Assembly (NCBI GenBank): GCA_037447655.1
Contig: JBBHKE010002363.1
Coordinates: 1 to 64,000 of the forward strand
Direction: 5' to 3'
Origin: Zygnema cylindricum
Lineage: Eukaryota > Streptophyta > Zygnematophyceae > Zygnematales > Zygnemataceae
DNA: 64,000 nucleotides
Numbering within the stretch: position 1 is the stretch's first letter; every line of letters begins with the position of its first letter. Positions 44,629 through 57,444 of the stretch are shown here, one piece after another. Made by a program: the position numbers and the translations under genes. A model generated the notes under the pieces. It did no database searches. It was not told the DNA's origin and saw nothing but the letters and a program-made list of their open reading frames with translations.

Positions 44629-45750
44629 TCCTTCAATGAATATAGGTTTATCTATTGGGAAGCCATGATGATGGGAGCTTTGTGCGAAAAACGATACTGG
44701 GTATCGACAATGGACAAGTGAAAGGTCCACCTTCAAGAACTCCACCTAGATTTGGAGGAGTAAGATTTACTACAGCTACGGCTTCCTCTGCGGAGGAGGC
44801 AGATGATGGGGATAACAATGTGTCTGAAAAGGAGAAAGGGAAGGAGACACCCCTCACTCCTATTACCACAGTATCAGGAGTGGCGACCATGAAGACCCTA
44901 GAGAACGATACTCAAATGTTGGAGGATGTAAATATGGCTGCTAAGAACTTCATTGTGAGGCACCTCACTCAAGCTTTGGCCACCCCTCATCTTCACATTT
45001 ACATGGCCAAGGAGTTGTGGGTGAGTTTGGTGGAGATTTATAGAGCTGGAACTATTGAAGAGCTATAGTTGGCTGAGCAAAAACTAGTGAGTTACACTAA
45101 CAAAGTAGGAAAGATGTTAGATTACTGTAATGATCTTTCTTGTTTGTATATGGAGATGGAAAGTGCCAGGTGGACAAGCACAATGAAAATGAAAGTTAAC
45201 ACTCTTATCATGAAGTTACTAAATTAATTTGAGAACATAGTGTACCGAGTAATGCAAATGCCAAATAGTTCATTGAAATGGAACACATTGGTTAGAATGA
45301 TACTTGTGCAGAAAAACACAATGGAGATTAGGAGAGGAGGAAAGAGCATTCAAGCTCTAGCAGTAGGAGGGGACCGATGGGGGAAGAAACCAAAGAAATC
45401 TTATAGAGGGGAAAGAGATAATTCAGGGGGAGCGAGGCCCCCAATTGGTCTTTGTCATTTTTCCAAAAAGCTTGGACACTTCATCACAGATTGTGTCTAG
45501 TTGTCAGAGATGAGGCTCCAAAAGAACCGTGGAGGGGGTTCTTGCGGAGGGAAGAAAAATGAACTTGTGGTTACTAAAGTGAAAGGAGAAACCAAGGATG
45601 AGTCCTTTGAGGAGGTTGAGGAGCTTCTTCTTGACGAGAGTTTGGAGGAGAAGAAGATCCCTCGGAGACAGAAGTGTGCCCTTGGAGCAATTCCGGAAGC
45701 TCCACAAGAGGGATGGATCATCGACTCAGGTGCATCCATGCATATGTGAC
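44620..45750 (+). pseudogene. gag: gag of element B
   Basis: From the primer-site ATG the frame MGPPSMN is soon shifted. The gag start resumes as FIYWEAMMMGALCEKRYW in another frame. The next parts are NMAAKNFIVRHLTQALATPH and ELWVSLVEIYRAGTIEEL, then a TAG at 45066-45068. KMLDYCNDLSCLYMEMESA and, after another stop, VRMILVQKNTMEIRRGGKS follow. The zinc knuckle reads CHFSKKLGHFITDC; the second Cys is Ser, so zinc binding is lost. The acidic tail leads to protease without a separating stop. Confidence 0.85.
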
Positions 45751-47173
45751 GTGATAAAGAAATCTTCACTAAGCTAAGAAAAATCCTTACTGTAGAGATA
45801 GAGTATGGGGATGGGAGAGGGGTTACTACAGATCTAATGGGATCAGTAGATATGAAAGTCTTAGTGGAGGGTAAGACTTCTATACTTACATTCTAAGATG
45901 AACTCTACATTCCTCAGTTGAGTAAAAATCTTGTCTCTACGTGTGTGTTAGATGAGAAAGAGTTTGATACCAGTTTGATACCTTCACCACAAAGGGAGTC
46001 TTTACAGCTAAGTATGGGGATGAAGTTTACTTCACGGCAGATAAAGGTATCCAAGGAATGTTTAGGCTTAACTTGAGTAATGAAAAGAAGAATGCTTATT
46101 ATGTTGGTGTTCCTAAGATGATGATTTGGCATAAGCGGTTGGGGCAAGTGCAATTTGATAGGTTGAGGGAAATGAAAAAGCTTGGGGTAGTAGAAGGCAT
46201 TCAGTTTGGGGATAATGAAATGATGGATGATTGTAGTGGTTGTGGTCAAGGTAAGGCTCACAGACTTATCTTTCCCAAAGCCGCCACATATAGAGGTGAG
46301 AAAGTGTTAGATTTGGTCCACACAGATATTTGGGGTCCCGCAAAAGTACCTTCGGTTGGAGGAAAGAGGTTTATGATCAAAATAACCGATGACTGGTCTA
46401 GATACTCTAGAGTCTTCTTTCTGAAAACAAAGTCTGCAGCATCAACTTACTTCAAAGAATATAAAGCTTGGAGTGAGAAGTTGCATGAAACCCCCATTAA
46501 GAGGATAAGGAGTGATAATGGGGGGGAATATACCTCTAACCAGTTTGAGGAATAGCTAAGAGATGAGGTAGTGCAGCACCAAAAAACTGTACCTTATTAC
46601 CCAGAACAAAATGGGGTAGCTGAGAGGTTGAATAGAACACTAGGAGATAGTGCATGCCGTATGTTGGCAGACAAGAAAATAGGAAAGAGATTTTGGGTAG
46701 AAGCAATGAAATGTGCGAACTACATTAAGAATAGAGTCCTTACCTCAACTCTAAAGGGAGTGACACCTTATGAGAGATGGGTTGGAAGGAAACCAGATAT
46801 CTCACACCTTAAAGTATTTGGTAGCCAAGTTTACAGTCTTGACACGGATAGGAAAAACTGGAAACTAGATGGTAAGGGAAAACCTGGATACTTTGTGGGA
46901 TATGATGAGGATGTTAAGGGATATAGAGTCTATGACTTAGCAAAGAAAGATATAAATCTGGTCAAACACTTAGTTGTCTTGGATGAAGGGAAGTCATTTG
47001 ACCCCTTCAAATATACAAATAAGATAAGGATCAGATTTGAGTCCGAAAGTGAAGAGAACTCGGTCGTTCCCGAAAGGGACATGGGTGACACAGTGATTAC
47101 AGATTCAGGGGAGATCCAAGGTACGAAGACTCACCGGAAACCTCACATACTCCTATGGACTTCGAGGAGATAG
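45700..47173 (+). pseudogene. Protease and integrase of element B
   Basis: The protease motif WIIDSGASMHM (about 45715-45747) is followed by a TGA where Cys is expected. The integrase zinc part is HKRLGQVQFDRL (the second His is Gln) and CSGCGQGKAHRL. Catalytic Asp residues are seen in LVHTDIWGPAKVP and RSDNGGEYTSNQF. A TAG at 46553-46555 follows; then YYPEQNGVAERLNRTLGD with the catalytic Glu, YERWVGRKPDISHLKVFGSQ and GYFVGYDEDVKGYRVYD. Frame shifts near 47160. Confidence 0.88.
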
Positions 47174-48510
47174 AAGAAGCGGGAGAAGAACCGGTTTCCA
47201 TGGACAGGGGAGCCGATGAAACAGTTAGAAGAAATCCAAGACTTCCAACCATTCTTGCTTCAAAGTTTGAGGGAGGAAGGAGGAGCAACAAAAGATTACA
47301 GGACAAACAAGCCACTCATAAGGTAACTAAGCTATCTCACCTTGATGAGCCTCAAACTTACTCGGAGGCAGTGAATAGTCCAGAGAAAGAAAGATGGATT
47401 AGAGCTATAAATGATGAGATGGCTTCTATCATGGAAACAAATACTTGGGAACTAGCAGATTGCCCTCCAGATAGAAACCCTATTGGGTGTAAATGGGTAT
47501 TTAAACTAAAACTGAACCCAGATAATACCATTGAAAGATATAAGGCTTGATTGGTAGCGAAAGGGTTCACCCAAAAGGAGGAGATTGACTATGAGGAGAC
47601 GTTTGCTCCAGTTGTTCGGTTCCCATCAGTAAGGATTCTCCTCAGTGTGGCAGCAGCGGAAGACATGGAAATATATCAGATGGACATTAAGACTGCTTTC
47701 CTCAATGGTGAGTTAGAGGAAGAAATTTTCATGAGACAACCTGAGGGGTTCGTGGAAGAAGGAGAAGAGAGCAAAGTCTGCAAGCTCATAAAGTCCTTAT
47801 ATGGACTAAAGCAGGCTCCCCGACAGTGGAATAAGAAACTAGATGAGTTTCTTACCAGTCTGGGATATATCCGTATCAGCTCTGACCATTCTATCTATAT
47901 GTTTGAAGATGAGAATGGTGTCATTTTTATTGCAATTTATGTGGATGATCTGCTTGTGTTGAGTAAATCCTTGGAAAAGATCAATAAGTTAAAAACAGAT
48001 CTTAGAAGCAGATTTGATATGAAGGATTTAGGGGAGGCAAAATATATTTTGGGGATTCAAATGGAGAGAGATAGGGGGAAGAAGATTATCAGACTTACTC
48101 AGAAAGAAGCAATAGGTAATATGCTTGAGAAATTCCAGATGGAAAATACTAACAGTTGTACCACTCCCATGGACTTGAAAAAAGTAAGTGATGGGAGTGT
48201 AAAAGGAGGAGTGATGAACTTAAACGATCAAATGAGTCCAGATGAGAGAGATTTTATGAAGTCTATCCCTTATTGACAGGTCGTAGGAATTTTAATCTAT
48301 TATATGAATTCTACCAGGCCGAGTATAATGGCAGCAGTAGGAGTACTCAATAAGAGTCTTAATGATCCTAGGAAGAGAGATTGGGAGGCAGCCAAGAGAG
48401 TCATAAGATATCTAGTAGAAACTAGAGAGTTATGGTTGCATTTGGGAGGGGAGCACACTGACATCACTACTTGGAGTGACGCCAGTTATGGGGACGCACC
48501 TATGAGATGA
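47155..48510 (+). pseudogene. Reverse transcriptase of element B
   Basis: After a variable linker come TWELADCPPDRNPIGCKWVF and DNTIERYKA, a TGA at 47548-47550, then LVAKGFTQKEEIDYEETFAP, MDIKTAFLNGELEEEIFMRQ, LYGLKQAPRQWNKKLDEF and the catalytic box FIAIYVDDLLVLSKS, all intact. DLGEAKYILGIQMERD and EAIGNMLEKFQMEN follow. A TGA near 48277 precedes the connection to RNase H. It would be a complete RT apart from the stops. Confidence 0.9.
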
Positions 48511-48928
48511 TGCACTTCTGGGTATGTGTTGTATGTTGGGGAAGGTGCTTGCTATTGGAGCAATAAGCAACAAAAGGTGGTTGCTCAGTCCACTATGCAT
48601 GGCCTCTTGTTCTGCTGTGAAAGAGTTGATGTGGGTCAAATCCTTGTTGGAAGAACTGGGGTATATGAAGGAGGGAGTGCATGAAGTGTTTTGTGATAAT
48701 CAAGCGGCCATAGCAATTGCAGCCAATCCAAAACATCATTTTAAGGCTAAACATATGGACATAAGATTAAGTTTTGTAAGAGAAAAAGTGGAGAATAAAA
48801 TAGTGAATCTTGTATATATATCTGATGAGGAAATGACGGCTGACATGATGACCACACCTATGCCCTCTCGAAAGTTAAAATATTGCAGAGAAAAGTGTGG
48901 ATTAAAAGAAAAGTTAAAATTAGACTAG
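48511..48928 (+). pseudogene. RNase H of element B
   Basis: TTWSDASYGDAPMR is followed by a TGA; then GYVLYVGEGACYWSNKQQKV and a small deletion at STM(EAEY)MA that shifts the frame. The rest is intact: FCDNQAAIAIAANPKHHFKA, SDEEMTADMMTTPMPSRKLK, ending LKLD and a TAG before the polypurine tract (48929-48941). Confidence 0.88.
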
Positions 48929-48941
48929 AAAATAAAAGGAG

Positions 48942-49982
48942 TGTTGAATTAATTAGTTTTTTCTAGGTGTAAATTAATTAGCGGAAAACATACAAAAGAA
49001 AATGTAGGCAGCATGCCTCCATCCCTTCTCTCTCGCCCCCATACTTGTTGTAGTCATTGAAGGAGAGAGAGAACGATGGAGCCATGGCTGCCTCAGCTCC
49101 ATGGGAAGGACTAAATAGTGACTTAAGCCACTCTCAACAAAAGGTTGTGTCCGGCAAGACTCGAACCTTCGACCGGTAGAGCGCGGCCTAGCCGTTAGCT
49201 CTAACCAGTTTGTTCTAGAAGTCCTCTAGGAGATATAGGGTTTGATTAGTAAATAAACTATTGTACTATACAGAAATCATTTAACTGAAAATGTTTACGG
49301 CATGCATAGATACAGTTTGATAAAGTACGAAGCACTGAACTAATTTGAAACGCATATCTCACATTTTTGTTTCGACATCAAAGCAAATATCGCGCAAGTT
49401 TTTATTACGGCTGAGATTACATTTCGCGTCAAATTCGACGGCGCACATCATCGCATAAATCGCGGAATGGTAACTTTGGCATTTAGTGACGTGGCATGAA
49501 TTGGTGCCACGTGGAGAGATGACATTTGCTCGCACGAATTCCGAGGAACGTACGGACGAGTGGAAAATGGACACGCGTCCGCCTAATGGCCTTGTCGTAC
49601 ATAGGACGTACAAAAAGTACATCGGCAGTAGTACTTTCTAGTAATGTACAATGTTCTAATTGGTTTGTACATGTAGTAGATAGGGGCTGTGAGAGAAACT
49701 AGGAAAAACTAGGACTTAGGAAAAATCAGGAAGATAATCCTCTCTCTCTCTTTGAGAGTTTGTATAAATGGCATCTTTGCCACCCTATAACTTATCGCTT
49801 GGCTGGGCGTTTTCAGAGATTTCTTTTTCTACGGACTCAGAGGAGTATAGGTTGTATCGCGGTGTAGTTAGATTGTCTTGTTGTCTACTTGTGTAGCAAA
49901 GGTTGACATTGAAAGTGGATAAGTTAATAACTATCTACAGGCTTCTTGTATTCTGTAGTCGAATAGAGGACACAGAATTACA
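48942..49982 (+). repeat. Right LTR of B
   Basis: 1041 bp, same length as the left LTR with few differences, ending GAATTACA. The next five bases TTACC (49983-49987) start the satellite again; the matching left duplication is missing because the left end is truncated. Confidence 0.92.
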
Positions 49983-52301
49983 TTACCTAAATTACACAAA
50001 GTGTTAGCGATAACAAGAACTCTTACCTAAATTACACCAACCATTAGCTATAATAGGAATTGTTATCTAACTTACACAAAACGTGAGCGATAACAAGAAT
50101 TGTTACCTAAATTACACAAGCATTTAGCAATAACAACAATTGTTACCTAACTTACACAAACTGTATGCGCTAACAAGAAATCTTACCTAAATTACACAAG
50201 GAATTAGTGATCACAAGATTTGTGATCTAAATTACACAAACTATTAGCAATAACAAGAATTGTTACCTAAATTACACAAACAATAAGCGATAACAAAACT
50301 TGCAACCTAAATTATAGAAATTGTTAGCGCTAACACGAATTTTTATCTAACTTACACAATCTGTTAGCGATAACAAGAATTGTTACCTAAATTACACAAA
50401 CAGTTAGCGATAACAAAAATTGTTTCCTAAATTACAAAAATAGTTAGCGATAACAAAACTTGATATATAAATTACACAAACTTTTAGCGGTAACACGAAT
50501 TGTTATCTAATTTAAACAAACTGTTAGCAATAATAAGAATTGTTACCTAAATTATACAAACAATTAGCAATAACAAGAAGTGTTATCTAAATTACACAAA
50601 CTATTGGCGATAACAAGAATTGTTACCTAAATTACACAAACACTTAGTTATAACAAGAATTGTTACCTAAAATAAAAAACAGTTAGCCATAACATAAATT
50701 GTTACCTAAATTACACAACAGATAGCGATAACAATAATTATTATCTCACTTACACAAACTGTTAGCGGTAATAAGAATTGTTACCTAAATTACAGAAAAG
50801 TTAGCTATAATAAGAGTTGTTACCTAAATTACACAAAAATTTAGCGATAACAGGAAGTATTATCTAAATTACACAAACTATTGGCCATAGCAATAATGGT
50901 TTCCTAAATTATACAAACAGTTAGCGATAATAAGAATTGTTGCCTAAATTACATAAACAGTTAGCGATAACAAGAATTGTTATCTAAATTACACAAACAA
51001 TTAGCAATAACAAGAATTGTTACCTAAATTACACAAACTGTTTGCTCTAACAGGAATTGTTACCTAAATTACACAAACTGTTAGCTATAACAGGAATTGT
51101 TACCTAAATTATACATACAGTTACCAATAACAAAAATTGTTATTTAACTTACACAAAGTGTTAGCGCTAACAAGAATGGCTACCTAACTTACACAAACTT
51201 TTAGCGATAACAATAATTGTTACCTAAATTACACAAATTGTTAGCTATTACAAGAATTGTTACCTTCATTACACAAACAGATAGCGATAACAATAATTGT
51301 TACCTTAATAACAATAACAGTTAGCGATAACAGGAATTGTTACCTAAATTACACAAACTGTTAGAGATAACAAGAATTGTTATCTAAATTACACAAACTG
51401 ATTGCGATAACAGGAATTGTTACCTAACTTACACAAATTGTTAGCAATAACAAGAATTGTGACCTAACTTACACAAACTGTTAGTGATAAGAGGAATTGT
51501 TACCTAAATTATATAAACAATTAGCGCTAACATGAATTCTTACCTAACTTACACAAACTGTTAGCGATAACAAGAATTGTTACCTAAATTACACAAACTG
51601 TTAGCGATAACAGGAATTGTTATCTAAATTACACAAACTGTTTGTGATAACAGGAATTGTTACCAAACTTACACAAATTGTTAGCGATAACAGGAATTTT
51701 TACCTAAATTACACAAACAGTTAGCGATAATACAAATTGTTACCTAAATTACACAAACAGTTAGCGATAACAAGAATTGTCATCTAACTTACTCAAACTG
51801 TTAATGTTAACAAGAATTGTTTCCTACATTACACAAACAGTTAGCGATAACTAGAATTATTTCCTAAATTACAGAAACAGTTAGCGATAACAAGAATTGT
51901 TATCTAAATTACACAAACAATTAGCTATAATAATTATTGTTACCTAAATTACACAAATTGTTAGCGATAACAAGAATTGTTACCTAAATTTAAGAAGCAG
52001 TTAGCAATAACAAGAATTGTTACCTTAATTATAGAAACTATTAGTGCAAACAGGAATTGTTATCTAACTTACAAAAACTGTTAGCGAAAACAAGAATTGT
52101 TTCCAAAATTACACAAACAGTTAGCGATAACAAGAATTGTTATCTAACTTACACAAACCGTTAGTGCTAACAGAAATTGTTTCCTAAATTACACAAACAG
52201 TTAGCGATAACAACAATTGTTTCCAAAATTTTAGAAAGAGTTAGCGATAATAAGAAATGTTATCGAAATTACACACACAATTGTCGATAACAGGAATTGT
52301 T
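49983..52301 (+). repeat. 40-bp satellite array, block 5
   Basis: 2.3 kb of main-type monomers between elements B and C, relatively regular. It ends in ...GGAATTGTT at the C insertion. Confidence 0.97.
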
Positions 52302-53449
52302 TGTGGAAAAGTGATATTTTATATTCTATCTTTTTTAAAGGATCCTGCAGCTCTCACTTGTCGTAGTCAGTGAGAATTGACGGGCAACCATAGGCACATG
52401 AGACGATGAGAATTGATAGGCAACCATGGCTGCCTCACGCAAATGAGACGATGGGCAGTAGACAAGGCTCATGCAAAAGCTCTACGTTACCCAGATAGGA
52501 TTTGATCCTGTAACCTCTGGACGTAGGCTGTTCACAATGTTCTACGCCTTATACATTAGGTATTGATGAAACGTTACATGCGATGTATTTGGTATGTATT
52601 TAAATATGACAGAGCAACATATTCCTTGTAATGACTTACGAACGAAATGAAACATGAAACTTGTGGTACCGCACGAAATGCAATACCGCACGAAATAAAT
52701 GAAACAAATATTTTATTTCGACAGACGAAACTAAATGTCCCGATCGACGGCTTGCAAAGGAAGAAGGAATTTCAAACGGTCAACACGGAATGTTGACCGT
52801 CAAAATTCGACGGTCAATACGGAATATTGACCGGTGATTTCAAGGGTAAACATTTATTCGGCGCGTTGTCAGATCGAACGCGAGAAATTGATCGCCGAAA
52901 AAGAACGGACGGCACGCATGAATGCCGGTATGCCGGAACAAATATATGGGAGCAGCTCGGAGAAATGGGAGGAAATGATACGTGGCATCATCGTATAGGA
53001 TGCCGGAGGAGAAAAGGGACAGAATGATGTTGACCTACTAGCCACGTGGCAGAACGTGAGTAGTGCTGAATATATCCGTACATAAAGTATGGCAGCTGGT
53101 GTACTTTGTATGCATAACAACTAGAGTACGTTATTTTGATTGGTGCAAAGTGCTATTAGTGAGGTTTTCAGGACTTAGACAAAAATTTTGAAAGTCCCCT
53201 CTCCCAGAGGCCATCTGTATAAATATGCTGTCTTTGAACAGCCATAACTTAATGCTCGGGTGAGCAAATTCATTGATTCTTTTTCTTGCGGACTCAAGAG
53301 ATTCCAGGCTACATAAAAGTGTAGTCGGTCAAAATTTTTGCGTGCCAGGGTGGCACTTATTCATTGCCAAAGTCAAAACTACAAATATTATCCTAGAGGC
53401 TTCATATAAGCTGGACATTTTGTGGACCAATGGAGGTCACAGAATTTTA
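52302..53449 (+). repeat. 5' LTR of C
   Basis: 1148 bp, TGTGGAAAAGTGATATTTTA... to ...CAGAATTTTA (CA changed to TA at the end). TATA box TATAAATA at 53218. An imperfect 43-bp duplication with GAGAATTGA and GGGCAACCAT lies near its start. A tRNA-like antisense segment is at about 52485-52550. Confidence 0.93.
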
Positions 53450-54528
53450 GGTTATCGGACCACCCTCTAGGGTGCCCATTTTTAATGGAACAGGTTTCAT
53501 TTATTGGAAAACCATGATAAGGGGTGCACTGGTTGAAAAACGACTATGGGTTATTGTGAGTGGTCGTGTGCGATAGCCATCCGCAAAATTGGGAGTTCCA
53601 CCAAGATTTGAAGGATCTCGGTTCACAGGAGGATCTGCGGGTGCAGAGGTGGAAGAGGATGTTGGAGAAAGCATCGTGTAAGGAAAGGGGGAAGAAGAAA
53701 CTCACACCGATGCCTACTCGATCGGTTTTGGCAACAAATGTTCAGAAAACCGAGGCTAATGATAGTGTAATCTGGGATTTCAACAATACCGTGGCGACTC
53801 ATTTTATTCTCGGGCATCTCACCCAAGCTGTGGCTACACCTCATCTTCATGTGGACAGGGCGAACGAGTTGTGGGAGGCTCTTATCAGCATTTACAGGAG
53901 TGGTACGATTGAACAACAGAAGCTGGCAGGTGAAAAGGTACAAGCATATGTGTACAAAGGGGGAAAGATGTTAGATTTTTGTAATAACTTGGCAGGGTTA
54001 TTTATGGAGTTGGAGAGTGCAGGGAAAAGGGAGACCGAGAAAGAGAAGGTGAATACTTTGTTGATGAAACTCCCAGATGATTATGAAAACATCGTTAACA
54101 AAGTTCAGGACTTGCCAGATCATCGATGGATCTGGAACTCCGTTGTGGGAATGATTTTGGTTCGGGAAAACACAATTGAGATTCGGAGAGGAGGAAAGAG
54201 TGTTCACGCATTGGCTGCAGCTACTAATTGGGGAGATAAGGATTCCAAGAAACCTTACGGAAACTTTAGTGGAGGAGGAAGAGGAAATCAATCGGAAGGA
54301 TCAGGATCGAGGCCTCCAAAGGGGCTTTGTCACTTTTGTAAGAAGCCAAGACATTACATGGCGGAGTTTACTAAACTGACAGAGCTGAGATTGAAGGAGA
54401 AACATGTCAGAAAACCAGCCGCAAAGAAAAAGAAGGCATTTGTGGCAACACAAGCCATCGGAGAGGACTCCGATGAGGACGATGGAGAATTCCTCCTCAA
54501 TGAGGAGCTGGAGGTGAAAGGTGAGTAA
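53430..54528 (+). pseudogene. gag: gag of element C
   Basis: ATG at 53430 inside the LTR (MEVTEF), then TAG where the LTR end mutated; the 3' LTR copy keeps CA at this place, so the ancestral frame was open. The frame continues through the primer site (IGPPSRVPIFNGTGFIYWK) to a TAG near 53573. From 53560 an open frame of 322 codons covers the core: FNNTVATHFILGHLTQAVAT, ELWEALISIYRSGTIEQQKL, KMLDFCNNLAGLFMELESAG, LLMKLPDDYENIVNKVQDLP. The knuckle is CHFCKKPRHYMAEF: last Cys to Phe, Gly to Arg. It ends EVKGE with a TAA. Confidence 0.88.
53450..53461 (+). promoter_or_regulatory. Primer-binding site of C, mutated
   Basis: GGTTATCGGACC instead of GGTTATGGGCCC: two changes, one of which turns the in-frame ATG into ATC. 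Confidence 0.85.
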
Positions 54529-56379
54529 GAGATCCCAAGGAGGTAAAAGTGTGCTTTCGGTGGAGTAAGAGAAGCTCTAAAAGAAGGATGGATTATTGAT
54601 TCAGGAGCCTCTATGCATATGTGTAGAGAAAAACCATTGTTTACCAAAATGAGAAAGATCCCTACTGTAGAGATAGAGTACGGGGATGGGAGAATTGTCA
54701 CTAGTAATTTAGTGGGATCTGTGGATCTGAGAGTCTTGGTTGATGGAAAGGCATCCATAGTCACTTTCTTTGATGTTCTTTTAATCCCAGAGTTGAACAA
54801 GAATCTTATCTCTACGTTGGTCTTAGATGATAAGAGTTTTGAGACTAGTATTAAAAAGGGATTCTTTGTTGCTAGCTATGAGGATGAAGTGTACTTCACA
54901 GCTGAAAAGGGTAGCCAAGGAATGTTTAGGCTTAATTTGAGTAATGGAAAGACGGGAGTTTACTATGCTGGTGTAAGTGATTTGATGATGTGGCATAAAA
55001 TATTGGGACATGTGCATCTAGATAGATTGAAGGAAATGAAGAAAATGGGTGTAATTCAGGGCATACACTTTGGAGATAATGAGACTTTGGATGATTGTAG
55101 TGGGTGTGCTCAAGGAAAAGCCCACAGATTGCCTTTTCCAAAAGCCGCAACATATAAGGGTGAAAAGGTTTTAGATTTGGTTCACACTGACGTATGGGGA
55201 CCGGCCAAAGTGCCATCAGTTGGAGGGAAAAGATTTATGCTTACTATCACTGATGATTGGTCTAGATACTCTAGAGTATACTTCTTGAAAAACAAATCTG
55301 AGGCTTCGGCTTATTTTAAGGAGTATAAAGCTTGGAGTGAAAAGCTTCACGAGACACCTATAAAGAGAGTGAGAAGTGATAATGGGGGGGAATTCACTTC
55401 TAATGAGTTTGAGGATTACTTGAAAGAGGAAGGGGTTCCACACCAAAAGACTGTCCCAAATAATCCAGAACAAAACGGTGTAGCCGAGAGACTAAATCGG
55501 ACATTAAGTGATAGTGCTCGTAGTATGTTGACAGATAAAAAGATAAGGAAAAGTTTTTGGGCAGAGGCTATGAATTGTACTAACTATCTCAAAAATAGAG
55601 TGCTTACCTCGGCCATAAAAGGCCAAACACCTTATGAAAGATGGACCGGGAGAAAACCTGATGTTTCACACTTAAAGGTGTTTGGAAGTCAAGTGTTTAG
55701 TCTAAACACAGAAAAATCTGATTGGAAGTTAGATGCTAGAGGAATGCCGGGATACTTACTTGGGTATGTTGAAAATGTAAAAGGGTATAGAGTTTATGAT
55801 CTGGAAAGAGAAGACATAATTCTAGTGAAACACTTGGTAGTTATGGACGAAGGAAAGTCCATAGATCCCTTTAAGTACATTAAACCGGTAAAAATTAGAA
55901 TTGAATCAGAAATTGAGTTAGATTCACATTCTTCTAACCAAATTCCGGTTCAGCCTGACCTTGCAGAGGAAGAGAAAAATCTGATCGAGAGTGATCCTCT
56001 CTTAGAGACACTACTTCCAATTCAACCCGAGGAAAGACAGGAAATAGATGATGAACGTCCGGAGATGGACTTCACGGATAGGGGAGAAGATGAAGTCGTT
56101 TGGAGAAATCCGAGATTACCCTCCATCCTAGCATCAGAGTTTGAGGGAGGAAGGAGAAGTAGCAAGAGACCTCAAGAGAGGCAAGTGAACAACAAGGTAA
56201 CTAAGATGTCACATTTTAGCGAACCCCAGACTTACTCAGAGGCAATTAATAGTCCGGAAAGTACTAGATGGGTGACAGCCATTAATGATGAGATGGCTTC
56301 CATTATGGAAGCAAACACATGGGAGTTGGTGGATTGTCCTCCAAACAGAAAGCCGATAGGATGTAAGGTGGAATCTTAA
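54529..56379 (+). pseudogene. Protease and integrase of element C
   Basis: After two in-frame TAA codons (54526, 54553) the frame is open to 56379. Protease: GWIIDSGASMHMC, VEIEYGDGRIVTSNLVGSVD, FFDVLLIPELNKNLISTLVL. GAG-pre-integrase: MMWHKILGHVHLDRLKEM and CSGCAQGKAHRLPFPKAA. Integrase D,D,E in LVHTDVWGPAKVP, RSDNGGEFTSNEFEDYL and NPEQNGVAERLNRTLSD; then YERWTGRKPDVSHLKVFGSQ. Ser/Glu-rich linker to RT, where TWELVDCPPNRKPIGCK is followed by one extra G (near 56367) that shifts the frame. Integrase is intact by its catalytic residues. Confidence 0.92.
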
Positions 56380-56380
56380 G

Positions 56381-57444
56381 TTGAAACTCAATCCCGATAA
56401 CACCATTGAGCGATACAAAGCCAAATTATTGGCAAAGGGGTTCACACAAAAGGAGAGAATCGATTATGAGGAGACCTTCGCTCCGGTTGTTAGGTTTCCC
56501 TCCGTCCGGATTCTACTTAGTTTAGCGGGAGCGGAAGACATGAAAGTACACCAGATGGACATCAAAACCACTTTCTTACACATGGAATAAGAAGAAGAGA
56601 TCTTCATGCAACAGCCGGAAGGATTTGTTGAAAAGGGAGAAGAAAGTAAGGTGTGCAGATTGATAAAGTCTCTTTATGGACTAAAGCAAGCTCCACGACA
56701 AGGGAACAAAAAGTTGGACGAGTTTTTGACGAGTTTGGGATATATCCGAATCACTTCGGATCATTCCATCTATCTATTTGAGGATGAGGAAGGTATAATT
56801 TTCATTGCTATCTATGTGGATGATTTGCTTGTTTTGAGTAAATCAATGGTGAAAATTAATAGGCTGAAAAAGGATCTAAAGAGTAGATTTGAAATGAAGG
56901 ACTTGGGAGAGGCAAAGAACATTTTTGGAATTCAGATGGAAAGAGGTAGAGAGAAGAAAACAATTAGACTAACTCAAAAGGAAGCAATAGGGAATATGCT
57001 TGAAAAATTTCAGATGGGAAAAGCAAATAGTTGCACGACTCATATGGACTTAAAGAAGGGTAATGAGGGGAGCTCAGAAGAGGGAGTCTTGATCTTGGAT
57101 AATGAGTTAGGACCTCAGGAAAGCAAGTTCATGCAAACTATTCCGTACAAACAGGTTGTCGGTAGTTTAATCTATTTTATGAACTGCACTCATCCTGATA
57201 TTGCAGCAGCTGTAGGAGTATTAAGTAGGAATGATCCTAGGAAGAAAGATTGGGAAGCCGCCAAAAAGGTCATGCGGAACTTGATAGGAACAAGAGATTT
57301 GTGGTTGCATTTGGGAGGGGATAATACTGACATCACCACTTGGAGTGATGCCAGTTATGGGGATGCTCTGATGAGAAGCTGTACTTCTGGGTATGTGCTG
57401 TATGTTGGGAATGGGGTTGTTGTTCGAGCAGCAAGCAACAAAAG
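56381..57444 (+). pseudogene. Reverse transcriptase and start of RNase H of element C
   Basis: Resumes one frame over: KLNPDNTIERYKAKLLAKGF, EETFAPVVRFPSVRILLSLA and MDIKTTFLHME, then TAA at 56588-56590 where Leu or a similar residue is expected. The rest to 57448 is open: LYGLKQAPRQGNKKLDEF (Trp to Gly), FIAIYVDDLLVLSKSMVKIN with the catalytic YVDD, EAIGNMLEKFQMGKAN, TTWSDASYGDALMRSCTSGY. A frameshift near 57410 cuts RNase H. Confidence 0.92.

Larger units (their letters stand above)
43108..49982 (+). mobile_element. Copia element B, partial tandem: RNase H-LTR-gag-pol-LTR
   Basis: Order: truncated RNase H (43113-43562), LTR (43576-44616), complete internal region (44617-48941), LTR (48942-49982). 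The first 1.5 kb is nearly the same as 48492-49982, offset 5.38 kb, with a small deletion in the right RNase H. Satellite borders both sides. The left border has no LTR: it joins at CAGTTA, shared by the satellite (ACAAACAGTTAGCG) and the element (GCCAGTTATGGGG). All internal genes carry stops. Confidence 0.9.
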
